Below are positions 15,288-28,317 of a stretch of DNA of 64,000 nt, piece after piece. Under the pieces are notes generated by a model, which saw nothing but the letters and a program-made list of their open reading frames with translations, was not told the DNA's origin and ran no database searches. The position numbers and the translations under genes are program-made. Each line of letters begins with the position of its first letter. Within the stretch, counting starts at the first letter, position 1. The DNA is from Sanderia malayensis (taxonomy: Eukaryota > Cnidaria > Scyphozoa > Semaeostomeae > Pelagiidae): assembly GCA_013076295.1 (NCBI GenBank), contig RQOL01000532.1, forward strand, positions 1,550,001 through 1,614,000, given 5' to 3'.

Positions 15288-17570
15288 TTAGAACAATCCA
15301 TCATGGTGGTTAGATGCTCTACTTTTATCCACAGACGTGTTGAGAGAATGATTTCTGTACATGCCACACATTCCTAAATGGTCAGAAAATGTTTGACTCT
15401 TTGCACAGAATTTGTTGGGCATCGTGTGCACGTTGGGTGCCCTTGATCTAAGGGGTACAAACAAAAAATAATCAATGTCACTGCAATCATAACAACCACC
15501 CTGCATCCCACCCCAATTGTAAACATCAAATGCACACCATTATTACATGAAATCTACAGTTGCAATAGTATACACAACGAAATATACAGTTTTGCACATA
15601 TCCTTCATAAATTTGCTCCCCCAGACGAAAGTTTCTTTACAGAAAGGCATGTAACATATCAACAAAATTGCATGGTGACTTCAAGGGTGTGCTTGAGAGA
15701 GCAACATTGTTTTAGGGGAAGTGAGGGTTGAATAATCTAAAAAAATGAAGTTTACAGGTTGATAGCCTTTTTTATATTTTCATATGTGTCCCAAAGATGC
15801 GAGTTTGGGACACTGCAGGGTTAAACGATCATCTTTTTTAAAGATCGTCGATCAAGTAGAGGTCTTTATCAGAGATCAAGTGGAGGTCTTTATCAGAAAC
15901 CAAGTGGAGGTCTCTATCAGAGACCAAGTAGAGGTCTTAAATGACAGATCTTAGAGACCAAGGCTTTACTTCTGTGATGTTGTTAGATACACAAAAATTG
16001 AAACGTACCCATAATCCTTGTTAGTTGTCATGTACATTGGATTTTGTTGCTTCTCTACATACCCATGAAACATATCTGCAAATAAACAATAAGAGATAAT
16101 ATTAAATGCTGACTCCATCTTCACAGCCCAGAACATTATGCTAATAACATTACAATAAACAAGAAATTATTTTACGGACCTTATGGACTTAATTGTGTTT
16201 TAACATAAAATGAAAATACCCGGATATGATAACTAATGAAGGAAAAAAAATATTAACCAGCTGGCAAAATATCCAACAAGTCATATTAGCTCAGCATTAT
16301 GAATAAGTTAAATTTACTAAGCACTATCAAAATGCAAACTTATATATAAACAGATATAAATTGGTGAGAGAATTATAAGCAAGTTTGGGGGTTGTTTACG
16401 AGGTGTGTTTTGCTTTACTTTCTCTGTATATTAAGGTATTTATCGTGTGATTTTAAGCTCAAGGGGCAGACTGACCTTCAGAATCATTTTTTGCAGAGTT
16501 CAGTTTGTCTAGATTGGTTGAGCACGTGAACACAGGGTTTCCGGCATTATGATTTTGCTGATCATTATTTGTTGTCATTAAATCTGAAGGAAAAGATCAG
16601 TCTGGTTTAGTTGCAATTTGTATCTTATTTTCCATTTTTCACCACCAAGCTTTGGTAACTCGAGTGAGAGAAATTACAATATACAGCAGGGCCCCTTTTA
16701 ACATGCTTATTGCTAACTAGGTGATAAAAACTGCACATCCAGCCTTCTAGCATGCCCCCCCCCCAGTTTGCAGAGTATGGCCGATTTCAACAAGATCTCG
16801 GGTGCGCCAACCGGCCTACAACGTGGGTGCGGGTGCGCCAAAATCCCAGATATTGGTTGGGTGCGCCACTCAGGTGCGCTATTCCAACTATTTTCTAAAT
16901 GTTAACGTGCTTTTAGGCCATTTTGCAAAAGAATCCAGGTTCCGCGAGCCCTCCATGAGTTTGTTTGAGATCCAGGAGCGTTTCTGATACGATTATGATG
17001 CTAGCATTACTGTTAAATGGGTGTTTCCCAGTAATTAAAAGGGTGTGGTTTTCAAAAAAATTTTGTCCAGGGGCGCCTCCAGCACTGATCTTGGGTGTGC
17101 CACTGCCATACTCTGCAAACTGGATGCCCCCCAAGCTGTTCCCTGGCATTGATTCTTTAAAAGAGGACCTGATTTACACCTATACATTATAATTAACTAT
17201 GTTATTGCTAATTTTATAAGTTCTTAGCGTATCTACTTAAGACCTTACCAGGGTTGTTAAATCTCTCTGGTATGGTTGATGTAGAGTAATAATCAGAAGT
17301 CTTGGCTCCTTTTCCTGGAATTGTTTCGTTGTATTCTTTGTCCTATCAAATAAAATAACTAGTTAGATGGTTGGGGAGGTGGTTGATAGTGGGCAATGTG
17401 CATATGAAAACTCTGTCAACGTTTGGAATGGAGTAGGCCTTGGCCTCACCCTCAAGGTTTGGCTTGGCACAGTAACTTTTACAATATTTTTTTATAATAG
17501 TGTTTTCATAGAATTTCATTATACTTACAAGTTGCCGCCTAAAGTCCTTAGCTTTCTCTGAATTATTCAT
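15288..17570 (-). CDS. PIERCE: PIERCE1/2-like ciliary microtubule inner protein, with a candidate cassette exon
   Basis: Exons (minus): 17529-17570 (MNNSEKAKDFRRQL), 17249-17342, optional 16476-16583, 16009-16075 and 15288-15447. Without the optional exon the product is 120 residues, with it 156; both stay in frame. Diagnostic segments match vertebrate PIERCE1 (C9orf116): TSDYYSTSTIPERFNNP, then MFHGYV, then YGSRAPNVHTMP, then GGMFRNNTLN-like GMCGMYRNHSLNTS. Vertebrate PIERCE proteins sit inside the A-tubule of doublet microtubules in motile cilia and help anchor outer dynein arms. The family match joins the exon ending RFNNP directly to the one starting DMFHGY, so the 108-nt exon (36 residues, contains GNPVFTCSTNL) is either skipped, alternative or an alternative first exon with its own ATG. 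Whether it is closer to PIERCE1 or 2 is undecided. Confidence 0.88.
15842..15945. repeat. Minisatellite, ~26-bp unit, in a PIERCE intron
   Basis: About four imperfect copies of a unit like ATCAAGTGGAGGTCTTTATC with AGAGACC variants. Intronic; no coding meaning. Confidence 0.75.
16754..17133. mobile_element. Non-autonomous DNA transposon with inverted repeats, in a PIERCE intron
   Basis: CAGTTTGCAGAGTATGGC near 16764 and GCCATACTCTGCAAACTG near 17105 form terminal inverted repeats. Both outer flanks read ATGCCCCCC, which looks like a short target duplication with an expanded C run on the left. The interior contains GGGTGCGCC repeats. No coding capacity. Confidence 0.75.
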
Positions 17571-17951
17571 AGCTCACAGAAAAACAAATGATGGCAAAAC
17601 AATATAATCCCTTGCTTCAAGACTGCATTTAATAAATTGAAAAAAAGTAAAGCAATAAAAAGCAATATGGCGGGTTATGTTACTAAGGAGACATATGTTA
17701 CCAAGGATACCATAATACTTGGCGCCAGACCCTTTGTGCGATTAAGAGGAATGGAAACGAGTTTCCGCAATCAAAACCAAACTTCTTAAATAGAGTGCCA
17801 TAATAGAGTGTTGTAAAAGTGAAGTTAATAATGTCATAAAACTGTGCCAAAGAAGAATAAACGCTAAATACTGTCGATGAATCCATCGATTTTCAATATG
17901 TATTTACATTTGACTAAATGCACGCACAATAGTAGCTTCTTCGAAGTGTAT

Positions 17952-20900
17952 TTATGCCTGGAATATATCGCAACCATACAGCTCAAACCTCAAGCAACAT
18001 GTTCTTTCGCAAGCCTCTGGGCCAATTCGAAGAAACCTTGCCTTTATTGTCGGATTCAGCTTGTTTTTTACGATTTCATACCTGTTCCTGTTGCCTTGAA
18101 ATGTCTGCAAAATACATGAAAAATAATGCATATTGAACAGCTAATATCAAATTACAACGAGAAGAAAAGAACAATCCTATTGAATCCTATTGAATAAGCT
18201 TTTTAACATATAAACCTTAAGGATCGTCAGTGTGTGCCAATCCATTTACAGATGGTCTCAATTTGACCATGTCAATAATTGTTAACTATTTGCTACATAC
18301 CACATTTGCGCCTTCGCTTGTTATCCAGCGAATTTTCTCACTTGGAGAATTTTTGTAGCCCAAGTGATATGATTTAACCCAGTCATTAATCGGATAGGAA
18401 CCTTGGGTTGCCACAGCGGTAATGACCATTCTCTTGCCAAGGTCGACCTAAGACAGATCACCGACAGACAGATCACAGACAGACCTAAGACAAGAGGAAT
18501 ATAACACGGGTAGACTTTGACATGTTGACCAAGAGATGTCGCAGCCTGGAGTACCAGAAATCTCTGCCCTCTTCCCTCACTGCTCAGAACATTTGCCAAT
18601 GTCCCATTTAATCTTGTTTGCAGTGGCGTAGATAAAGGGGGTCAGGGGGGCGAAAAACCCTCCTGTAGAGCTAAACTGCCGTTTTGTCGGAAAATTGCTT
18701 GTCTTGTCGGCAAATAAATATCTTCTGTTTACGTTCAGTTCTAGCTAACTTCCTTATCTATATTCATAGTCTTGAAGAAACAAAAATGCTTATTAAATTT
18801 TTGTCGGAAAATCTGATTTTCTCCCCTCCCCCTATAAAATTTGGTGGCTGGAAGGGAGGGAGAACTTTCGTGCCTTTACTGTAGACAAAATATATCAAGG
18901 AGACCGGGGAAGGGACCCTGTTGCATCCAGATGAAAGGGGATATTCGTCGGGCATATAATAGGCCGCCGGGTTTCATTTCGTGCTCGAGCAATGTGTATT
19001 AACATCAAGAGTAAAAATGGCAATTGCTTTCCTACTTTCCACTTATTTGTTAATGTTTTTCGCTTTAGACTAAACATTCTGTCGTTTTAAAATCGCTCTA
19101 AGATAGTGGAAAGGAGAAAATTTGCTGTGAATCATACATCGAGATTAAAATTGGTAAGCACTTTGATACCTGTATGTAGGCGAAATATGGGTTTTTGTCC
19201 CATATGGTACACCACCCGCGATAACTATTCAATCTTGAGTTCCGCTTTTCATACCCGTTTTGTTCGCTCGAAACGGCCAAATTATCGTCATGTATTTTAC
19301 CAGATGATATTCCCAATGGCCTTTCTACGTTTAGACAACCTTGGAAGAAAAAATTATTGTTTATTGATGATGTCTTAGTTGATGTTTCGGGCCTTCGGGA
19401 GCATTTTAAGGACACCGTTGTTACAAGGGCAGATATTCATTTGGTATCGGGTTGGGTACAGTAAAAGCCTGCAAAATTCGTACCCAGTTTATTATTAAAA
19501 AACAATGGGCTATTTTTTTTCTATTGTTTTGAACAAAATCGTCATGCATGAGGTTCTAAACCCCGCGCTTTTTAAATACAAGTTTTAGTGTTCTTCAGCT
19601 GGTTTTCTGAAATATTTCCTTTTGTTTTGTACCCCTTGGCTCAAACCCTTTTGTTAGCATTTGATGTGCCCTATCGTCTTATTGCATCTTATTGCATTTG
19701 TATTTGCAATACATAACATAAGTAAGCTATCAGGCCATGTTCTAACGCAACAACTACTGGTGAAGTTCCCCCTGCAGGCCTAATACCTTCCCCAATTGTT
19801 TAGGCCCGGTCAGTAATTTTTAGAGAAAAGAATGGCCATTTTTAAAGCCATTTTTCTGAAAATTTCGCTGTTTGTTGCGATCAAAGTATGATTTTAAAGT
19901 TTTCAATGTACTGGGTGTTGTCTATTTTATACACGTCAGGTGTGCTTGCAGGGCGTGTCCGTTAGTTGTTTCCAGGCATTTGTGGTCCTCTTGAAAGATT
20001 TCCCAACTGCTTGAAAATTCTTGATAAATGCTATGAAAGCCACAGCTTCATCCTCCCGGCTGATTGTCTAGAAATGTGTTCATGATAACGTGCATGTCTA
20101 CACAATGAAAAATTGCAGTGCTTGCAGAAATAAAATAACGTACCATCTGGATACGAGGGCTGTTCGGGATCAGCTGTAATGGAAACAATAAAATCACATT
20201 GAAAAGACCAGATGCTTTTAGATGAATTTCTTACGAGCGTATTATTGCTGTATAAACTAAGTAAATGAATACACTTCTCTACTAATAATACATTTACTGA
20301 GCAAAGGTAACGCACCACTTGATGACAAATGGAGTCTAGAACTTGCCCGTTTGGTGGTGCTTATATATTGTTATGTAAATTTTCTTGCTCAGGCCTTGGG
20401 CCACTTTTAGACGCCATTTTTTATCCGGTGGTGTGTAACTTTTGCTCAGTAAGTGTAATATACCCGACGTTTCCATCCAGCATTATTCGCCTTTGCAGAC
20501 AAAGATTTGCTCATTTATTATTGTTGTGCTGGACTAAAAGCATCAAGATTGCGCACCCAGCAATAATAACACTGAAATGGCTCGTGTTTTTGCCTCCTCT
20601 TGCGGTTGAAAAACTCGAATCTTAAAAAATAAACTATGAACGACAATGTTTTGATCTCATCGACTTACTTATGCCGAAGAGTTGGAGTCTTGCACAGACA
20701 CCTCTAACCCATTGATCAGGAAGAGCGTGAAATTTAACTGAAAAGAACCGAACCCAGTGCGGCAACGCATGCTTTCTGATATTGGTCGCTGAAGTTGGTC
20801 CTTCGAAGATCTAATTTGGATAACAATGATAGCTTTAATTGCAGATGAAGCATTATTGATAACATGAAATTTGCTTGAAAATATCACCGATTTTTATCAG

Positions 20901-23900
20901 AAACAGTTTGTAAGAAAACAGTACTCAAAGATCGCAAAAGGTTAAGAAACTGCAGTTTTTGAGGCAACAATTTCGAGACAGTAATGTGAAGCTGTGATTT
21001 AAAGGTCTGGAACGAGATTAATTTTGGTATGAAGAAATAAGAGGATGGATTAGGGACGATAGGATAAATAGAAAAAGAAAAAGAAAATAAAAAAAGAAAA
21101 TAGAAAAAGAAAATAGAAAACGGATCACTTGTTGTTTTGATTGAGGTACAACACCCTAATGCTTGTGCAAACTAATGCAACTTTAATATGCAAAAATTCA
21201 GGATTCATATGTTTTCATAGAATCAAAAATATTGATTCGGGCAACCAATTTAACAATGAATAGTATAACCAGAAGCTTCATTTTATTATTGGATTTTAAT
21301 TGACTCTGAGGATGGTCGTTTGTTTGTGTGACCAAATATATAGTCGTTTGTAGGAAAATATTAACATTGTTTTTCTAATAAAATGAAGCTTCCGATTATA
21401 CTATTCATTTTTCATAGAATAATTTGAATTGTTGTTGTCAAACTTCTGCTTTGTTTACATGACGATCTTTTTGTTGCTTGGTTGATCAATTTGTGGGAGT
21501 GATATTTTTGAGAAAGTCACAAAAAACTCTTACGAAGCTTGAGTTTGAAATTATCTGATGCCCTAAGAGACAGCAGTACTCACTATCGAGGTTGGTTTCT
21601 TATATAAAAAAATGCTTTATGCATTGCAGACATTTATAGCTTACCACGTTGATGCCATTCGATTGGTAAACCTTCCAAGCATAGCTATCCTCAGAATAAT
21701 GAATATGGTACTTCTTAATGAAGAACCCCTTTCCACCATAGTACACTCCTTGCATGGCCACAGCAGTTAGAATCTTCCGTGAGGGAAAATCAACCTTGAA
21801 AAGGACAGATGACAAAGTTTTTCTCATGCAGCAATAAAGACAGTAGCTTTGCTAACTGACAGTACATAATCAGGGATCGAAGAAAAAACTTCAAAAAGAA
21901 AAAAATTCTCTTATTCTTGGACGTTTAGGTACGATTTGACGGGCCTGACCTCCCCCAGAAAATTAAGATATTGGACATTATACTGCAAAATATGGCGTAT
22001 AGGCGACCTGAACAAAACAACAACAACTTGTCACAAGATGTCTCACACTCGTTTACAATACTTTATCGGTAGATCGAAGTCTCATAAGTAGCTACGTAAC
22101 TTAGATTATTGTCACATGCGTTGTACTGGGTAATTTGCCATATCGATGTGCTTCTAATCTGACTTACCCTTATATAATCAGATTGTGTTCCTTTTTTTGC
22201 ACACCAACCTGGTGATATACCCACTCGCGCGTACTTGGCTGTCAGATCATTATTATATGCTGACGATGCCGATAGCTGTTCATCGCCAACTGCATCGGTT
22301 TTCATGGTAAATGAATAGCCATCTATTTCTAAAAAAGTGGATGAAAGTCGTGTGCAAAATGTCTCGCTTTTAGTTGACTATAATTTCAAAGAGTCGAGTT
22401 CCAAGGTTAATAGGGGGCTAATGCAAAGAGGACTAATCTGAGGGGTTACTTCAAAAGATGACTTTGAGGGTGTGAGGTAGTGTTTAGATAATTGAGGGCT
22501 AAGGACGCATTTTTGAGAGCTAGGCTCACTACATTGCGTCCCTGTGCCTCACTCGTTTTTGCTCGCTCGGTTGTGGCTGCTTGTGTTGAACAAGATACGA
22601 GCGAAGGCACAGGGACGCAATGTGGTGAATCCAGGGGGAAAGTTGCGCGATGTTGAATTATAACACGAATCTGGCTTTGATTACCTGCAGGTAAAGGAGG
22701 TTGCTTGGGATCCTCTGAAAATAACAAAAAGCATATCATGGGTGAGAAAGAGGCCATGCTAATGAGAAGGAGGCGACAAGCGGTGCTCAAGAATAACAGC
22801 ATCACTAGAAACTTAGTATGTCAAGGTGGGTGATGCATCTTATCGAATGCCTAATTTTCTCTTTTTAATTTGAAAAACTCTGTGGTGCATATTTGGTTGC
22901 TTGAGCTTTCTCTGTATGTTTCGAGATGTGCGTCAATAAGTTCAAACATGGACTGAGAAGCTCAAACATGACCACAAAGAATATGAAGATTCCTCAATGA
23001 AAGTCGGACTGAATCATTCTGATGTTTCTAAGCAAATTCAGATAATTTCACTCGCTCTATCGCTTGAATAATTAGTAGGTAATACTGCATAAAATATAGT
23101 CTGTGCATCTTTTCTCATGGCTCAATAAAAGGCTAGGTTTTCGAGTTTTTGATTCAAAACGGCCAGTGTGAAAGTGAGCATACAGTATGCTGGTGATTTG
23201 CATTCGACCAAATTATGTTCATTGCTATTTGTTTGGGTTATTTGGCAAACTTTGCGTTTCTTCCACCATAAATCCCAACTACTCCATGCTCAACGATCTT
23301 TCAGACAACAATTTGAAGTATTTTTACTTCAATGGATTTCTTTTTATTTTCTTTGGGCACTTTATCAGGCCTTACCATAAATCCTCGAATAAGCCCCCAG
23401 CCCTCACATCCCCACAGCTCCTATAAAGTCCCCTTGGAGCTCTCACTTCAAGGTTCATTTTCGCAGTTTATTTTCGCAGTTTATTTGAAGATTTGGACCT
23501 TCGGCTTACCAAATCCATAGATTTCCATTCTCAATCTTATGTGATGCTGCATTGTCTTTGGTCTAATTCTGATGCCATACGCTCGTATGAAATATACGAG
23601 ATTACGTTTGGCTACTTCACTTGACGTTTTTGGCCCCTGAAATGTCTGGAAGGAAAAATTTGATGTGATCTTTAAATATAAGCTAGTTGATATACAGCGT
23701 TTTCTCTATCTATTTTTATGTCATTCCTTCTATGGTCAAAGAGCTTCCCAAGAAAATTTCAGCTTTCAGAAAATTTTAGAAAATTTGTGCGTATTGTGCA
23801 CAGACTTATCCTCACTAAAACGGATTTCAGAGTTTTAACTTGACAACTGTTTTTTTCCTATTCCTATTTTACTTTATTTTATTTAGCAAGTTCTTTGATT

Positions 23901-26399
23901 GATTATAGAAACAGCTGTTTTCTGCAATTGAGAACTGCATCAATGGTACTTCTCAAGTTTCCCCTGCTAATATGTATTGTTACCTTTGTTATTCCATCTT
24001 CATCGTAAAACTGCCAATTGTTGCCATCTTCCGAATACGTGAGTTGATATGATGTTACCATGTAGCCTTCATGGGTAGCACTGCCCTGTACAGCGACGGC
24101 AGTGATTATCTTTCGTGTATAAAATTTTACCTGTAAAATGGGAACAAAGAGTCACGTCGACTTTGTAAGGCTGGCAGATTGCTCAAAATACGACAAACCA
24201 ACATAAAGTAATAATTTTGATCGCTACGCTCTTTGGCTAATCTACAACCTGTGTGTAGACATTAAGAATGATGAATATTAGAAGTAGAGAGAAAAAAAAA
24301 GAGATGATTTATTTTGGAAATAAGAGAGGGAATATTGTATTGGATTGGAATGGATGGAGTGAGTGTGTAAAATGTTTGAGGTTTAAAACACAAGCGAGGT
24401 TATGATTGAGAAAATGTATGTCTGTAGATGGAGAGTAGATAGTAAGTTGAAAAAGCCATATAATAGTAGAGCCTCCATTTGGTAGATAACTATGAAATCG
24501 ATGACTGTGTCCTTTGTAGAGATTCGTCTGTTATATTAGGTTGCTTATGCAAAATGATGATCAACTTTGAAAATATAGGGCACAAAAATATTGGTCCATT
24601 GTTCAGAGGTATCTGTTTATAGGGCTTTCACAAAAGAAGCAAGTTGTTGTATGAGGATGTCACCGTTATTGTTGGATGACGTTTGAGGATGTTTTGGCCC
24701 TATCCTGAAATGAAGAGAGTGCCACTGCCAGTGCAACATGGAAATGGTAGTAAATACCGGAGAGATGATTTTGAGTCTTGTAAAGGATAGTGAGTCTTGT
24801 AAAGGATAGCGAGCCTTGTAAAGGATAGCGAGCCTTGTAAAGGATTGTGAGTCTTGTAAGGGATAGTGTGTCTTGTAAAGGATAGTGAGTCTTTTGGAGA
24901 ACAATGTTAAAAAGAAGAGCGTGTAATAAGACGAAGAGTGACAGCAAAGTCTTCCCAACAATTCACATAGCTACAGGCTATAAGCATTCTTTGTGCAAAA
25001 AAGGGCAACGAGCAACCCAAATGTTGTAGTCATGCCAACCTGAATATACTGATTTGCATCGTTATGTAGTGGAGCCCAGTCCCTCTTATTATTCAGTCTT
25101 CCATAACGAGGTTTAGTACCTTCGTTGTAATAGGAAGAGCTTGATATTTGCTTGGCAAGAACATCTCCATTTTCCATCCCCAAAGCTATTCCTGTTAACC
25201 CAGCTATAAAAAAATGACGGATATGGCGTAACAGGGTATGTGGAAAGAGTCATCATCATCACAGTTGGGCTGCTTATAATGAGCGTTTGAAAAGGATGGG
25301 CGTCACAATTTTAAAAGGAATGGGCGTCATATCTTTAAAAGGGATGGGCGTCACATTTTGAAAAGGGATGGGCGTCATATCTTTAAAAGGGATAAGCCTC
25401 ATACCCTTAAAAGGGATGGGCGTCACAGTTTTAAAAGGGATGGGCGTCACATTTTTGAAAGGAATAGACGTTATGTGATTAAAAAGGACGAATTTATTCA
25501 AGCATTGCCTTGTCATATACCTAAATTCCTCATGCAATCAAAACCAATCTTCATTCCTCTGCATCTGATGCATTGATATCCTGGACATTCGCACGTATCA
25601 ACGCACACGTGGTTGATTGGACATGGCATTTCAGCTTTGCATTTCTCACCCACCTAAGCAAGTCAAACAACAGCAAAAATTAAGCAATAGTAACTATGCC
25701 ATTTATAGCCAATGCATTGTTTACAAAGCTTCAATTGCTTCACATATTTTTTCCGCCTTGCAATTGCTGAATCATGAAGCGGCCAATTGTGAATGCGGGC
25801 TCCCGGCTACTACCTCGCTGTTTGGAATTAGCGCCTCTTTCTTTCGATTTTTTGATCATTTTTGATATGATTTCTAGTGACAAAACGACTTTTCAAAGAA
25901 GTATGTAAAGAAAGGAACATTTCTATAAACATTGAGATATTAGAGCCCCTTCACTTAGCGTGGGACCAGGGTATTTTTCAAAAATGGCGGTTCAGTTCAC
26001 GGGTGTCTCTGTGAGCTTCGAGCCCGGGCAAATTTCCCTCCTCTAGGGGTGATTGTAATTTATTACCCATAGGTCAGCGTAATCAGTTGCTCTGTGCGTC
26101 CAGCCAGTCTTAGAAGTCAAGGTAGCCTTTGCCCATTTATCAAGCACGTGGCCTTCATTCAACTCGCACAGCCTTTCGCCGCCATCTTGGGTATTGATTG
26201 ATTTGCAGAAGAACTCGTCAATGCACGCAGCCTCGCATTGAGCCGCAGACAAGCCTTTCAATGTCCGCAACACTGAGCCTTCCAGAACGAGGTTCGCCTT
26301 CACATAGCTGAAAACGGCGTACTGAATGCAGTTCTTTCGCAAGATCCACGCATCTGAACCGCCAAAAAAGCTGATAAGTATCAGAGTTGCCCTGTTCAT
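17952..26399 (-). CDS. Secreted PAN / Cys-rich / three F5/8C (discoidin) domain protein, thirteen exons
   Basis: Exons (minus): 26067-26399, 25521-25653, 25040-25203, 23984-24130, 23510-23645, 22685-22714, 22168-22328, 21645-21794, 20669-20810, 20144-20173, 19170-19339, 18301-18447, 17952-18104. They sum to 1896 nt, 631 residues. Order: signal peptide MNRATLILISFFGGSDA; PAN/apple domain (~22-108, GLSAAQCEAACIDEFFC); a Cys-rich EGF-like module (CPINHVCVDTCECPGYQC); then three F5/8C domains. Family landmarks are IITAVAVQG, ILTAVAMQG and VITAVATQG in the middle exons and MEIYG, LQLFG and FELYGC at the ends. Only the third domain keeps the Cys pair that closes the fold. Short linkers EDPKQPPLPA and DPEQPSYPD separate domains. 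It ends YGCDIFQA with no membrane segment. Such proteins bind carbohydrates, lipids or matrix; the role here is not known. An extra upstream exon cannot be excluded. Confidence 0.82.
21255..21409. mobile_element. Short inverted-repeat element (MITE)
   Basis: Arms 21255-21288 (AATGAATAGTATAACCAGAA then GCTTCATTTTATTA) and 21376-21409 are near-perfect reverse complements, 34 bp, with about 87 bp between them. Lies in an F5/8C gene intron. No coding. Confidence 0.85.
22520..22633. repeat. Foldback element, copy 2 of the GACTCACTACATTGCGTCCC family
   Basis: Left arm CTAGGCTCACTACATTGCGT then CCCTGTGCCTC; right arm GGCACAGGGACGCAATGTGG. The centre repeats CTCGCTCG / CGAGCG in both orientations. 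In an F5/8C gene intron. Confidence 0.88.
24772..24897. repeat. Minisatellite, ~20-bp unit, in an F5/8C gene intron
   Basis: About six copies of GAGTCTTGTAAAGGATAGTG with small changes (AGCCTTGTAAAGGATAGCG). It keeps long frames open on the minus strand, which explains the apparent ORFs there; these are not genes. Confidence 0.88.
25290..25470. repeat. Minisatellite, ~24-bp unit, in an F5/8C gene intron
   Basis: About seven copies of AAAAGGGATGGGCGTCACAT with variants, directly downstream of the Cys-rich exon. The repeat is open in both strands (PIPFK-type and KRDGRH-type reading) but has no gene features. Confidence 0.88.
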
Positions 26400-28316
26400 A
26401 TAAAAGAGAAGTGATCAATGTCATGTGAGTTTGGTGATATATGATTATGATTATGATTGGAGTTGTTTCGGGTGCCTTGTAAAGCTGGAAAAACGATATT
26501 GAATGTCATCTTTCAATACTGTTGGGAGTCCTCAACAGTGGATGACAACAATAACAACAACACAGTGGTGGATGACCAGCCTCGCATTGGCTGGAACATA
26601 GTCGATAAAGAGTGACACAAGGAGTGAGAGAGTCCATCCCGAGAAAGACTGAAAACGAGACTGAAAGATGACCTTAAGAAACAGCTGGGTTCCCCACATG
26701 ACCACGCCATTGCGAGGGACAAGATGAAGTGATCTGCATCCAGGGAGGATTTTCTCCACAGGGAGTCAAGAAGGACTTGCAACAATAATAATAATAATAA
26801 TAATAATGATGATGATAGTAAATGTGTATATCTAAACATATTTCATTGACTATCGTTGAGATAGATTTTTTTACTAACTCACATTGCTGGTACACGGCCT
26901 AGATCATCAAGCACTTATGCCCAAGTGATAAGATGGTATTAAAAGCCTACCCACTAGCCCCACTAGCCATAATAGGAATGGAGTCTGTTAGAGTAAATGT
27001 TTCTTAGCTTATCAATTTAAATTAATTCAATATCAATTTATAAAATTATCTTATCAAGTGTCACTTAACAACAGGACAGTAGTTTTTGTCCTATTTGAGT
27101 GCATAAACTATTTTTAAACTTTATTTTTGTATAGATAGAGCCACTTTGATTTATTTATCAGACGAGTTTAATTTTCCTATGCTTACGAGACTTTGTCAAA
27201 TTATTTTTTCCCTAGTCCTGCTATTTCTTGCTGGCCAGCTATTTTCTTTTGGGAGTTTTCAACAAACAGCCCTTACATTTTGCGATTGTCGGAAAGGATT
27301 CACAAATTAAGCGTTTTCCAAATTTCGAAAATCATCCAAGTAGTTGAAGGAATTTTTCATCAAACATTTCTAAGCTATTGAGAGAATAAAAATTGTTGAC
27401 AAATGACATACTTACCCTGCTATACAGAGAGCTAAGTGAAACAATTTCTTTTTCGAGGGTAAGTGTCGTAGGGGAAGGTGGAAAGCTTCGATTCCCATAG
27501 CACGTCCAGACATCTTTGCTTCTTTGGTGGAGCTCGAATGAAAAATTGTGATACTTGCCAAACTTTTAGCCGAAAAGTTTCCTTTTGAGACAATAGAATT
27601 GCAATTTTCAAGAGCCATTCAGAATTGAAAAAACGCAACCTGCCCCATTGAGTATTTATCATTGATACTCAAATGAGTATGAGAAAGCACTGGTTTCTGT
27701 TTTACAAATTTTAATTGTATGCTAGTTGTGTTTGCCTTTTTTATTGCAGTTATTCTGCATCGAATAACACAGCTCTGAATTAATACCCAAACAGCTCTAA
27801 AAATAGACAAATTTAAAATTGTGTTTGGCGTTTTGGAAAGTAAATTCCACATGGAATTATGCAACAGAAAAACATTTGAACCGCTTTGTTTATTTTGATA
27901 ATTGGTTATAAATATCAGACAATAAATAAGTGATGTTAAAAAAGATGAATTCTCATTAACAAAAATGTTCGAATCGGCCAATCATCTCCTTAAATTACTA
28001 TCAAGTGGACAGGTGTACTGAAAATTAAGTGGATGATAACTGCAGAGGGCCTATTATGCTGTCTCAATGAAGTTTTTGAGCAGTAAGTCCATAAGTCCCT
28101 CAACAGAGCGAGCAAAAAGAGTGAGGCATAGGGACGCAATGTAGTGAGTCTAGTCAAATAGTGTATCATTCAGTCTGCTTGTGGCACTGATCTGTAAGAA
28201 ACTTGCGGCACTTTGTTATAGATCAGTGGCTTGCGGTAGTAAGGTTAGGCCATCGGAATTTGAATAAACATTAATTGTTAAACAATGTCTAAACAGCTGC
28301 TTTCAATGGGCATTCA
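26400..28316. other. Upstream region of the F5/8C gene; possible unplaced exon
   Basis: Contains an ATA/ATG triplet run (26786-26820). On the minus strand, an open frame at 27418-27618 ends in a strong donor (TATAGCAG then GTAAGTATG at 27417 downward). It could be a 5' exon of the F5/8C gene but does not join in frame to the ATG-bearing exon by an obvious acceptor. Otherwise no gene seen. Confidence 0.35.
28106..28153. repeat. Foldback family, right half only (copy 3)
   Basis: GAGTGAGGCATAGGGACGCA then ATGTAGTGAGTCTAG, matching the right arm of the family. The left arm is missing. Confidence 0.75.
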
Positions 28317-28317
28317 T

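Noticed and set aside
20669..20887. Minus-strand frame IFSSKFHVINNASSAIK... as the third exon of F5/8C domain two
   Set aside because: Another frame from the acceptor at 20811-20812 gives a full domain end (FEGPTS... LQLFGI) with the right phases, so the longer frame is a shadow.
24617..24961. Two overlapping minus-strand frames of 93-114 codons
   Set aside because: Their repetitive SFTRL/LYKAR pattern comes from the 20-bp minisatellite.
11291..26399. One giant gene joining the F5/8C protein to the membrane exon at 13210-13504
   Set aside because: The last F5/8C exon ends with the closing Cys and a stop (TAA at 17952-17954). The candidate donors before it do not match the phase of the membrane exon, and the PIERCE gene lies complete between them on the same strand.
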